A DNA stretch of 64,000 bases, taken from positions 67,691,411 through 67,755,410 of the forward strand of contig NC_067495.1 in the NCBI RefSeq assembly GCF_947179515.1, written 5' to 3'. The position numbers and the translations under genes are program-made. Each line of letters starts with the position of its first letter. Within the stretch, counting starts at the first letter, position 1. The notes under the pieces are model-generated. The model saw only the letters and a program-made list of their open reading frames with translations, did not search any database and was not told the origin of the DNA. Of this stretch, positions 38,926-50,302 are shown piece after piece. The DNA comes from Apodemus sylvaticus. Taxonomy: Eukaryota > Chordata > Mammalia > Rodentia > Muridae.

Positions 38926-39845
38926 AAACTTCATTTACTTTCACAGATTAATTTGTTTGAACAGCTTAATAGACTATTGGAAGACCACATAATCACTTTA
39001 GATGTCCTAGATAAAGAATTCTGTACAGTTGTAGTCATCATGTTTATACATATTATAAAAATTTAAGTGCTTGATGCTCCCGATTTGCAATATTTTCTGA
39101 GCATATTATAAGCAGATATCAGCTATCAGATACCTGCACTAGATGTTTTAAATGTCCAGAATCATGCTTCTCTATGTTCTTATTTAAATTTATGTACATA
39201 TTTGATAGTTCCATTTTTCATTTCCAAGCAACAGTCATTATTTCGTTCACTTGACATTAAATTTCCTCAGAACATATAGAATAGGCAATGAATCAGATGC
39301 TATCCTTATTCTCAAAGACTCTATAGTATTAATAATAAAATAGAATATTACTGTAATGGTATATAAAATGAGTGATGAAATACACAAAGGTCAGTAATGT
39401 ATTTGCGAATGCTTTTTATATTTGTGGGATAAATATATCATTTATATATTAATTCCATTTTGTTCATCCTATCTCATCTCAAGTTACTGACAATCAACCT
39501 TAATGTTGTACTATGATTCCCTTAAAAGTAGCATTTATATGGCCAAACCCTATCGTTTTTCTATTTATGTGAGGAAAAATAGAAAAGAACACTTTTTATT
39601 TTATGAATTATACAATTGCAGTTAATCCTTAGGGACATGTTTACTTTCAATAATGAGTCAAATTTTCTTGTGTTCATTTTTACATTTACTTTCTCATATT
39701 TCGGTATGATTATTTTCTATTACAATCTTGCTAGTATTTTCTTTGTTTACAAAGTATTTACTATATTTGGGCAAGTCTGTTTTGAACATTTTCATATACT
39801 CTAGGTATAACATTAGTTTTGAAGATGCTGACATTTCCTCTTCAT
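38926..39845. other. Non-repetitive intronic sequence before the coding exon
   Basis: AT-rich, with no recognisable transposon. It would be the last TENT5D intron. Confidence 0.55.
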
Positions 39846-39882
39846 ATTTTTCTTGCCCCCTAGTTATTCAATTGACTTCACA
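39846..39882 (+). promoter_or_regulatory. Splice acceptor and short 5' UTR of the TENT5D coding exon
   Basis: The pyrimidine tract 'atttttcttgccccctag' ends with AG at 39862-39863. Nineteen bases of UTR follow before the ATG. The start context is acaATGt, with A at -3. The frame is open upstream to a TTG at 39853, but that would place the start in the acceptor. The ATG at 39883, whose product begins MSDLRFSN, is the family start. Confidence 0.75.
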
Positions 39883-41055
39883 ATGTCGGACCTCAGATTC
39901 AGCAATCTCACCTGGGATCACATTGTAACACTGGATCGTGTGTTAGATGAAGTGATCCCAATTCATGGAAGGGGCAATTTCCCCACACTGGAGGTAAAAC
40001 CAAAAGATATTGTTCATGTTGTGAAAGATCAACTCATAAAGCAGGGTATCATCGTTAAGGATACAAGATTGAATGGCTCAACAGCAAGTTACATACTCGC
40101 AAGCCATAATGGAATTAGCTATAAAGATTTGGACATTATTTTTGGTGTTGATCTACCAAGTGACCAAGAATTTCATGTAGTTAAGGATGCAGTTTTAGGC
40201 TGTCTACTTGACTTTTTACCAAAAGGTGTTAAAAAAGAAAAGATTACCCTAAAAACCATGAAAGAAGCATATGTGCAGAAAATGGTAAAAATTTGCAATA
40301 ACCATGATCGTTGGAGTCTTATCTCCCTTTCAAATAATACTGGGAAGAACGTAGAATTAAAATTTGTGAATTCACTCAGACGACAATTTGAATTTAGTGT
40401 AGATTCTTTTCAGATTCTTTTGGATTCCATGCTAGATTTCTATAGTGTACCAAATGCCAAGTTAACCAAAGAATCCTGTCCTGTTGTGGTGGCTGAAAGT
40501 ATGTATGGGGATTTTCAAGAAGCAATGATACATTTGAAGTACAAGCTAATCTCTACCAGGAAGCCTGAAGAAATCAGAGGTGGTGGCCTTTTAAAATACA
40601 GCAATTTGTTGGTCCGTGACTTCAAGCCAGCTTGTCAAACAGAAATTAAGACTCTGGAACGTTATATGTGTTCTAGATTTTTCATTGATTTTCCCGATGT
40701 GGCAGAACAGCAGAAGAAAATTGAATCATACCTCCGTAACCATTTCATAGGTGAAGAAAAGAACAAGTATGAATACCTTATGACCTTGCATGGAGTTGTG
40801 AACCAAAGCACTGTTTGCCTTATGGGATATGAAAGAAGACAGACCCTTAACATGATCACTCTTTTGGCTTTGAAAGTTCTTGGAGAACAGAATATTTTAC
40901 CCAGTACGGATAATGTAACTTGCTTTTATCAACCTGCTCCATACCTAGTTCTTGAGGGAGGGTACCCCAGTTATTATGTAGCATCTGGGCCACCGCTGGT
41001 TTATTTCCAGCCTTGTCATACAGTGCAGTTTCCTGTGCAAAATGGTATGATGTAA
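39883..41055 (+). CDS. Tent5d: TENT5D (FAM46D) terminal nucleotidyltransferase
   Basis: TENT5 (FAM46) proteins are non-canonical poly(A) polymerases that add adenosines to cytoplasmic mRNA 3' ends. TENT5D is the X-linked, testis-enriched member needed for normal sperm production (family knowledge). The intact single-exon ORF gives 390 aa, close to the human length of about 389. The nucleotidyltransferase fold fills roughly residues 1-200. It holds the GS motif at G65-S66 ('RLNGSTASYIL'), the paired acidic residues D82 and D84 ('KDLDIIF') and the third acidic residue E158 ('NVELKF'), so the catalytic set is complete. The helical PAP/OAS1-like part follows (about 205-345; 'MYGDFQEAM', 'RGGGLLKY', 'YMCSRFFIDFP', 'VCLMGYERRQ'). 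The last 45 residues are Y/P-rich and the least conserved part of the family. There is no signal peptide or membrane segment. No frameshift is present, and the gene appears functional. I am very sure of the family and fairly sure of member D over A-C. Confidence 0.96.
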   Translation: MSDLRFSNLTWDHIVTLDRVLDEVIPIHGRGNFPTLEVKPKDIVHVVKDQLIKQGIIVKDTRLNGSTASYILASHNGISYKDLDIIFGVDLPSDQEFHVVKDAVLGCLLDFLPKGVKKEKITLKTMKEAYVQKMVKICNNHDRWSLISLSNNTGKNVELKFVNSLRRQFEFSVDSFQILLDSMLDFYSVPNAKLTKESCPVVVAESMYGDFQEAMIHLKYKLISTRKPEEIRGGGLLKYSNLLVRDFKPACQTEIKTLERYMCSRFFIDFPDVAEQQKKIESYLRNHFIGEEKNKYEYLMTLHGVVNQSTVCLMGYERRQTLNMITLLALKVLGEQNILPSTDNVTCFYQPAPYLVLEGGYPSYYVASGPPLVYFQPCHTVQFPVQNGMM

Positions 41056-44000
41056 GAAATACACATACCAGAAGTTATGCTTAACCACCTCTGAAAAGCA
41101 ATTTTCCACGTTGTATAAAAGTTAAGATCTATTTTTGTGTAGCTGCCAACTATTTTTCACCAATTGAAGCTTCAATAATCATAGTAGATAAGGTATCATC
41201 TCTAAACTGACATTTTAACATGATCATTGAATATCGTAACTGTAAAATATTTCAAATGTAGTAGAATACTTGAAAGGATTTTTCCATTCTTACTGACACA
41301 AAATTACTGCAACCAGTATAAGATGCCTACATATTTGACTAACATCTGAAAGAACACTTCTCATGATTTAAAATGAAGTGTAGTGAAGATATATTACAAC
41401 ATTTTTATTACAATTAGTTCTTTGTTACACTGTTTTTTCTTAGCAAATAATAACATGAAATTTTTTCATAAATTGAAAGTATCTGATTTCAAAGATAATT
41501 TTAAATGATGTTAAAACAATGGATTATAAGCCTGTGTTTCCATACAATTTGTTGACCTGAAAACACTGCTAAAATTTAAAGGACCACTTGGGAAAATATT
41601 CTGGAAAACAGGAATTTAGAGCTAATCTTTGAATCAAAAAGCACCTTTCAGTTGAACAACCAAGAACATGACTTATGCAGGGATTTTGGCATGTAATTAA
41701 GTTGAAACAGAAAAAAAAGACCAATTCTGACCATGAAACTATTTTATCATCATCGTTCAAGATAAAACTAAATGGAAGAGAAAAGAGAAACACCACCACC
41801 AATGACAGAAAATTACAGATTTCAGCCATAACATTGAAGGTTTTCTTAACCTATTTGATCAATATCCTTATACATCTGGAAACGTTCATCATTAGACAAC
41901 GAAAGCACATACCGCTAAATGAAGGATTTTTTTCCAACACCAAAGATTTGTGTCTAGTATCTTCTTCAATGTTAGATTTCAGTTAATACTACTCTTTTTT
42001 TCAGTATTGCATATATTCACCATTATTCTCAATATCTACTCAGTACATCAGATATCCACTAGCAAATCTATTGAGTGTGGTTTAAAATGAATTTTCTTTA
42101 TATGATGAAAAGAGCTGTTATGTGTGATGATAACAGCAAACTAGTGTGAATGAATGTCAATAAGGCCATCAGAAAACTTAAGTATTTTTCTATCACAACA
42201 AGAACCAGCAATCAAAATCTTGAAATGTGCTACCTACAGACTGTATTTAAAGTCTCTTCTTGGTATTAATAGTATTGAATAGAATAGTACAGTTTCTATG
42301 GAATTTTTCAAGTAGCTAATATGTCTGATGTTTTACACACATACATCACTGGGCATTGGTGTGTTTAAATAATTACATGTGTAATACAAAATCCCAAGGC
42401 TTTAAAATATTTGGATTTACCTTTTCATGTGGAGATAAAATAAAAATTATTAAATACTAAATTAAGGAATTGTATCACTGTATCTATCTACATCTTGTAT
42501 TAGCTAAAACATAATGATCTTTCTTTGTGTCCTAACATATAAACATTAGTTTTCTGAAAGTTGGAATACATATACATAAAACTGAAGTTACTCATCAGTA
42601 ACAAAAAGAATTCTAAAAGATAGAAGGGAGTTACTTGAGAATAAAAGGATTGTGTTAGTGGTATGATTGCTAAAGGTTCAGTATTTCCCATAGTTCTTCA
42701 ACAATAGCATTGTGAAGGTGTTTGGGAGCATCTTATATGCCATCCCATTGCTTCTTACTGATATTTGCTCCAAACTCTTTATTTCCTAAGAAGCAATTTT
42801 TCCATGTCTTTTTTCGAAAGCTTTAAGTTGTAATGTAGGGAGAATAGCCCAAGGTACATGCTTTCTTCTTACATTTTAAGTGTCTTGATTTCTTGTGGGA
42901 AAAGAGTAACATACATATATATGTATGTATATGTATATATTTTCTCAGGTTAGAGAATGCAAACATGTTGAATGTGAATGATAACATGGGAGAAAAAACT
43001 TTAGCCTGTTCCTCATGACTTTGTTTTTCTAAATAATATCACCATGTTAAGCCTTCCTTTATTGCTTACTATCCAGAAAAATATGATTTATTCAGTAGCA
43101 TGTTTCCTGTACTAGTGTAACTGACTGAAAGGCAGCACCAATTCATTCTTTTCATTAGTTTACTATATGGGAGTTTTTGTAGGTAAACAGGTGCCATCCA
43201 TTTTACCTATGGAATTTTTATGTAAATCACTCATGGAAGTCATTAAGGTTTTTTTCAAACTTTATTCCAGAATTTGCCATTGCATTACCACATTGTCCTT
43301 GACTATTCTACCCAATGATAAAATCTAGTAGCAAGTTTTATTCTCAAAGTTACTTTAATTTTTTACCCCAGTAATCTAATCAAAGCAAAAACGGATGTAT
43401 TTTGAACATTCTATCAGTTGAATTAACTTGGTTTTAACCCCAAGCACATATTTTTTTTCAAAGTAGAATATTCCCATATTCCACAAATGTCTGTATGTTA
43501 CAAAAGATATAATAGGGTGTATAAAACTTTTCATTCTGAAATAGTCTCCTGATAGTCACTCATCTACAGCTTTAAAAGAAAGGAGTGTGTCATTTAGGGT
43601 GATATATCAACTGGAGTATACATTCCTTGGGAAAAAAAATCTTATGTCACCTATGATATTTGAATATAACACATGTTGTTTTACTTTGCTGTCTTTTGGA
43701 AGGTTGAGATTCTTTGAATCAATTAGAACAAAACTCATTTTTATAAATGTACACATTGAAAACACAACAGATATTTTATATATGATTTTTTATGCATGCA
43801 GTTTATATGCCTCTTTCAACAGACAAACCTCCCTGTCCTATAAAAGGAGTACCATATAGATAAACCTTCAAATGCCTCAGAACAAAAATTGCTAACCCTT
43901 GTAAATGAATAAAAATGGCCTCCTTAAGAGAAATAGAACATCGAGTAGCTGCTCCACAAAATTATCCAAAATTTATGGGTTAATATCAATTTAATTAATT

Positions 44001-47000
44001 TGGTGATTTATTTCATAATTCTAGAGTAATGAAGTATTCTCACTAAAATGCTAATTAACCCACTACACTTTATAGATATGATTTGTAATATACTTAAGCT
44101 AATTTACATAATCCAGAAGTCTGTGATTTGATTCTTGTTTAAGGGTTTTGAGAGGTCTATAGGTAATGAGTAAGCCAGACTCGGATCAATGTAGACTCGT
44201 CTCAGAAAAACAATGTTACAGATCAGTATGAGCATCCTAATATAGTACCTGAACATTTTATTTTTGCTGTAATAGAGCTTGAAAGTTTTCTATATAAAAT
44301 GAAGGCTTAATTCCAAAACAAAAGGTAATGATATTATCAAATCCTTAACTTGTAAATTCAAAATTAAGAGGCAATTCCTGTATAATTATATTGGTCTCAT
44401 TCAAATATATTGAAAGTGAAAAGTAATATTAGTTGAACATTGATATTTACATTTTCTATTTTAAAGGGTTTTACAGTTTTTACTGCCTTCCGCCAATAAA
44501 ATTAGAGTCAATAAAACCCATATTAATAGGTATTTGAACAAAGAGAAATGTAAATTGAAATTTTATTTAAGCCATATGGATGACTTCCTTGAGCATAAGT
44601 ATTTCTTCATAAGTTTCCTTATTTACAGATTTAAGAATTTAAAGGCAACTTGATGTCCCGACTTCTCAAAATCCAATGTTTTTTTCTGGCACTAAACTCC
44701 AAATACCTGTTGTTCACTAACTATTGAATTATGTTTTCACTGTCAAGTAAAATTCTGATTCTCTCTACAAGTTGGGAGTATAAATTAAAACTGGTTTCAA
44801 GAGTAAAATTATCTTCTTTAGAAAGCACTCAAGCAATCCTTAATGTGAAAGCAAGATACCTTCTATATAATATAAATCTTTGTACCAAAACAGAAACTAT
44901 ATATATGATGTTATATGATTTAGCCATGTTGCAGGCTGTACTTAAACATGCTAGCCTTAGAGCTATAACCATTTCAATGACTGTTTATTAAACAAGGAAA
45001 ATATTTGCAGCAGAGATAATCTCATGATAATCTTGACAGCTTCCACAAAATGAGCATTTATACATTTTGCTGGAGTAAGATTTTGATGTTATCTTTATTT
45101 AAAATGTTTAATATATATGAAACATTATTAATATTATTAATAGACTATCATGTATTTGATACATGTGAACATTGCTTATGCTTAAATCTGAGGATTACAT
45201 ATATTTCCTAAAACACATGTTCTTTTTATTAAGAATTTGAACATCTTCTAGCTTTTGGAAATTTACAGTATATTAGTGTTATTTATAGTCATCCAACTGA
45301 AGAGCAAGGTTTTAACTCATCGCATTTCTCTTCAACATTTTTTTTTCATTTTCTAAATGGCACTTCAGGATAGAAAAATTAAAACTAGAAGTAAGTTTTA
45401 GTGTTTATTTTACAAAAAATAAAATCCTAGTAAGGAAGGTGTCTGGAGTTGTCAATTTAATAAGACTGTGTTGTTAGATGCTCCATTCTAGAAAAGTAAC
45501 TTCCCTGTATGCATTGTAAAGAACCCAATTTTAGGCTGTGTGATTTTTCAAGATTTCTATTGCCTATAAAATCTTAAATCAGAGGCTATGATTTTGGAAG
45601 TATATGTTAAGATTTTGAGATCAAAAGGCACTCTCTAAAAGTATATAAAATACACATTACATAGAAATTCCTGCAGCATGTTACATTAAAAGATAATTAA
45701 TATGTAATTTACATTCATAAATTATGTCCTAATATCAACGCATATTAAATACTTTATTTCAGTAAATTTTACATATTTCAAGATAATGAAATAAGATAAC
45801 GAATAAGATAATGAAATAGCCCATTTCATTAGCTGAAAATTTCATATATCCAGATATCAGTCCATTACAGTTAGATAATATTGTTTTAGGGCTGTGTTTT
45901 CAATTTTATAAGTGACAGTGCAAAAACTGACTTCCTCTTTTAATGAAGGCCTCTTGCTATTTTAAAACAGGTTGCATACACCTAGAAAACACTGCCATTG
46001 AGTTTAACGAAGTAGCATTCTCTTTGGCAGCTTAGACTTACCTGCTAAACTTTGCCTAGTCTCTGTTTATATTACATGAACTGAATGTCCATATCTTTTC
46101 CTTCTAGTTAAAAAGCTACTAGCAAGCACAAAACATTTTTTGCTTTAAAGTTCTCCATGTTAAGGGAATTTCATGACCTGCAAAACAAAGAAGGCAAATG
46201 CTCAGATAATTCAGAATGTAAACATGAAAATACATAATGTATAGTAAAAGATTAATCTTCATGACTTATGGGACACACTACTTTATTGTATCTTAGCTTC
46301 CAAGATTCACAATGACTATTGAATACAACAGAAACCTTACAATATGATTTCAGTAAATCCATCTGATTAGAAGTGAAGTTAGAACATCTCACTTCAAAAC
46401 TAAGCAATTGTATCCCTAAGTGTTTCTCTTCAAAACATTTCAACAGTCAGTTTATTCAAACACAATTTTCTACCATTAAGAAAAATGCAGTGATACAAAT
46501 CAAGGATATACTGGAAAAATAAATAAAACCATGTAACTGTAATTGCCCAGGTCCAAGTAAATTTGTTAAAAGCATTCTCTATTTCATCAAGAAAAATGAT
46601 CTTTTAAACACTGAATTGTTTGTGCTTTGTTTTAGGAAAGTAGGCAATATAAATATAGCTTTATAACATTTAATGTGCCTTTTCTATTTTTATAGTTCAT
46701 GTCACCACTTTTAATTCCTTAGTGTAAACCTTTTAAAGTGTTGTAATAACTTATGATGATTCTGTAAATAAAAATTTCAGGACTATTTCAGAAGTGGCAT
46801 ATTTAAGCAGATGTTGAAATGCCTAAAATTTGATGAACTGTGAATATTCACTTTAATGTTGAATATATGTTAAATATGAATAGTTTTTTATGATGTTATA
46901 CAATTTTGAGACTTGTATTACATTTTTGAAATGTATTTTGATGTTTGACAAAAATTAATATATGAAGAGTGAAGTATCTTTTGTGGAAACTATTTTTGAT

Positions 47001-47616
47001 TCTGATAATAGTATAAATGTATGTTTCACTGTTCTCCACATAGCTCTTATACTTGTATCCTTTGCTTTGTGATTTTGTAAAGTTGGTGGACATATAGATG
47101 TTGTTATTAGATCAAAATGAGTTTTAAAATAAAGTGACTGTGGAACATGCAGCAGTACACCAGCTGCAAAATGGGTAAATGCCTATTATTTCAAACACAA
47201 CCACATCTGTTATTTAAAAAGATTTTTAAAAGAACTACATTGAGTTTTGTTCCATAGAATTTATATGGAATCACAGCTCTCATTAGAGGTTACAGATATG
47301 GGACATGAGAAGCTACTGGCCTATAGTATATTATGACTTTCTGTAACTACTATCACCATTCATGACAAAATAATCAACACTGTCCAATACAAAATACTAC
47401 CCACAAACCCTATGTATATAAATGGTTTGTATTCATTTATTTCCCTCATATTCATTTGATTTTTCCATTTATAAACCTTATTTACTATAGTCCCCCATTC
47501 AAATTACTGTTATTTATAATGCATTAACTGAGATCATAATTGACCATAATGAAATTACATACCAGAATCATTCAGAGAAATGGATCAAAATTATATAATA
47601 AATGCTTAATCTACAT

Positions 47617-47617
<1 letters not shown>
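41056..47617 (+). other. Repeat-poor region after the stop codon; probable 3' UTR in its first part
   Basis: I see no SINE, L1 or LTR in about 6.5 kb, unlike every other region of this size in the window. The first canonical AATAAA after the stop is at 42439-42444, which would give a 3' UTR of about 1.4 kb. A later AATAAA at 47128-47133 is another possible end. The sequence is AT-rich throughout, and its short ORFs show no family resemblance. The transcript end cannot be decided from sequence alone. Confidence 0.45.
42439..42444 (+). terminator. First canonical polyadenylation signal after TENT5D
   Basis: AATAAA in an A/T-rich context, with a modest GT-rich stretch some 50 bp later ('cttgtatt'). 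Several other AATAAA words occur farther on (for example 47128-47133). Confidence 0.35.

Positions 47618-47654
<37 letters not shown>
47618..47654. repeat. (AC)n microsatellite
   Basis: About 18 uninterrupted AC units. Confidence 0.93.
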
Positions 47655-47655
<1 letters not shown>

Positions 47656-48088
47656 ACCCTTATCACATCTTGGAAGTATTTCAAGGCTTTATATACCACA
47701 TACCCAAGTGAGGATAAATATGAAAAGTGGTTTTGAATAGAACCATCATTAAAAGAAAGAGCACTGGTTAAGAGTAATGGAGATAAGACTGTCATCTGTT
47801 TGAGATTTAAATAACCATAGAAACTGTCTAGCAACTTTGTCGAGGGTTAAATTGTAGGGAAAAAGAATCAGTAAATTGACTTAATAAAGAATGAGTATTT
47901 TCCATACATAATGTGAATTATTAGATGACTAAGGTTTGAAATGATAAGATGGTTGTGAGAAAAAGTCAAAATGAGTCATTTTTAATCCTTTAATATACAA
48001 TGGTAAGTTCTGCATTATGTAATCCTTAAAAACATTACCAAGAATGCCAGTTTCCATACTCTCAAAGTATAGACAACTGTAAATTTAG

Positions 48089-48090
<2 letters not shown>
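47655..48090. other. AT-rich intergenic stretch
   Basis: No supported feature. Confidence 0.5.

Positions 48091-48143
<53 letters not shown>
48091..48143. repeat. (TA)n microsatellite
   Basis: TACA units give way to about 18 TA units, then 'tgtatatat'. Confidence 0.9.
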
Positions 48144-49156
48144 GGCAGTTTAAGCCTGTTTCTGCTCCATGATATCTTGATGGTGACCTTCAAGTTAGAA
48201 CATACCAGATATATAAAAACACATGTTTATATATTTCATCAAGCATGGTAACAATGTTTCATTATTTAACATTAATAGGAGTCAGATGACATTGGTACAT
48301 TAATTAGACTGTGATTGCTATACTTTTATTCTTTCTACATTATTTCCAATATTAAAATAAAAGCACACATATATAGTATATAATGTATTCGTGTGAATGT
48401 ACATAAATGCACATGTAAGTATATAGGTACACAGACAATAAATTCTCATATCTCACCAAATAAATCTGGTTCTTAAGATTATGTAAAATTATCTAGTGTC
48501 TGATTGAAGACTGCCTTTTATTTTATATTAAAATTTGAATAAATTTCCCACCTTCAAAAAAGTTATCAGTAAAGTTTTATGTAAAGACATAAAATTATTA
48601 ATAGAGCACTATTTTCATCATTCCTAATATTAAATACTGTTACAAATACATGTACACTTTCCTAGTTGCTTCCTGTTATGTTGTTAATCAGTGAAATGCA
48701 AAATTGTTGATTCTGAACTGATAAGGAATTTGTATAGAAATAGTAAAACACCAAATTTATAATTTTAATGACATGAAAAATGGAATCTCCTTTGGAAGAT
48801 TCTGTGAAATGGATCCCACACTTCTATCAGCTCTGTAGTGCTGACTCCTTTATTCCCACATCAGTTCTTGCATGGATTCATAAGTATGGCAGAAACAATA
48901 AATACATTCATGGAGAAAAATCATTTTTCCAATATTAAAAACACTTTCTAATTTAGAAAATGGCTTATCAAAAGTCAAAATATTTTAGTAAACCCATTTT
49001 TTTCTGGTCACACTAAAATAGGTGTTACACTGGCTGAACTGACAAGTGTAATTGACTTTATACATAATTTAAAATAAAATGGGAGGAAAATCTGTGGTTT
49101 TATGGAAGGTTAACTCTTAGAGAGGATGCATATCTGGGTATATTTTAAAGCTTATT
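48144..49156. other. AT-rich intergenic stretch
   Basis: No supported gene or named repeat over about 1 kb. Confidence 0.55.
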
Positions 49157-49347
49157 GTTAAGCTGCTAGTGTATGCTCTCTCCATTTTCTTTTTGGAGGC
49201 ACTCAGGGCACTCATATGACTTTTACTCTTATGGAACATATGGGGTGAGGGGAACTGGGAAAGGGGAAAGCATTTGGAATGTAAACAAAGAATTTAGAAA
49301 AAGAAAAAAAAGAGGAAAAAAAACACCAGTAAAAAAAAAAAAAAAAA
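49157..49347 (+). mobile_element. Very short L1 with inverted 5' piece
   Basis: 49159-49209 is an antisense piece of L1 ORF2: 'gtatgctctctccattttc' to 'aggcactcagggc', the same as 5690-5728. 49225-49347 is the sense 3' end ('catttggaatgtaaacaaaga' plus an A-rich tail). The two parts are kilobases apart in a complete L1, so this is twin priming with a large internal deletion. Confidence 0.8.
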
Positions 49348-49899
49348 GGTTATTTGAAACTCCCCTGATCAACTCTTTTCTCTAGTAATATACATTCTTT
49401 GAAATATAACACCCCCAAGGTCATTATTTCTAGAGAAGTCATTTATAACAAAACATCTGGTGTCTCCATGAAGTAACTTTAAGCAAACTAGTTGGGGAAA
49501 TCCCACTGTTAAAATGTTAAATTCCATCAATCTTTTCTAATAATTCAGAACTACATGTTTGAAAATTGGACGTGATTTCTCATCTCTAAGCAGTATTCTA
49601 TACATAATTATATGAAAATACTCACAGATCCTGAAAATAGTAAAAATATAATCAATGAACACTGTGTAATAAGAAGTTTCAAAATAAATTCCTGGAATAA
49701 CAGGAAATGAGAGAATGCATACATTTTTAGAATTAAGGACTTTAAAACTTTCAATGTTAAGAGAAAAATGGTTCAATCTTATAATGGCAAACTGTAACCC
49801 TTCTAAAAAAAACTTCATTATCATACAAGCTCAAGATCATAACAAAGTTAGGAAGAAAGCATAAGTTTCCTACATTTTCCTACTTTCATTATCCCCCTT
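49348..49899. other. Intergenic stretch
   Basis: No supported feature. Minus-strand ORFs of about 95-100 codons near 49537-50172 have no resemblance to a family and partly overlap an ancient L1. Confidence 0.5.
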
Positions 49900-50302
49900 C
49901 TCTCTGTTAATATGACACAGTATAATGATTGATTTTCTAAGAGTCAATAAACCTACATTGGAAACTAATTGCAACCTAAAGCCCATAGATCGTACTGGGT
50001 CCATAATGTGTACTTTATGGATTTTGACAAATGTGAAATGGCATGTATCTATCATAATGCAGAATACTTCCAATACCATGTCTAAAACTGGAGGATATTG
50101 TGATTTCTTCTCTGGACAGTTTTGAATAAAACTACTGTAAACATTTACATACAGGCTTTGGGGTGCAAACATTTCCCAGTCACTTGAGTAAATACTAAAT
50201 CTTAGGATTCTATATGGTATGGTAAGTATGTGCTTATTGCTAATGTAATTTGCAGCACCAAAAGAACCTGTACCATTTTTTTATTCCTTCTATCAATGAA
50301 TT

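Noticed and set aside
39853..39882. Ten extra N-terminal codons of TENT5D starting at a TTG
   Set aside because: They run across the splice acceptor at 39862-39863. The ATG at 39883 matches the family start and has a good context.
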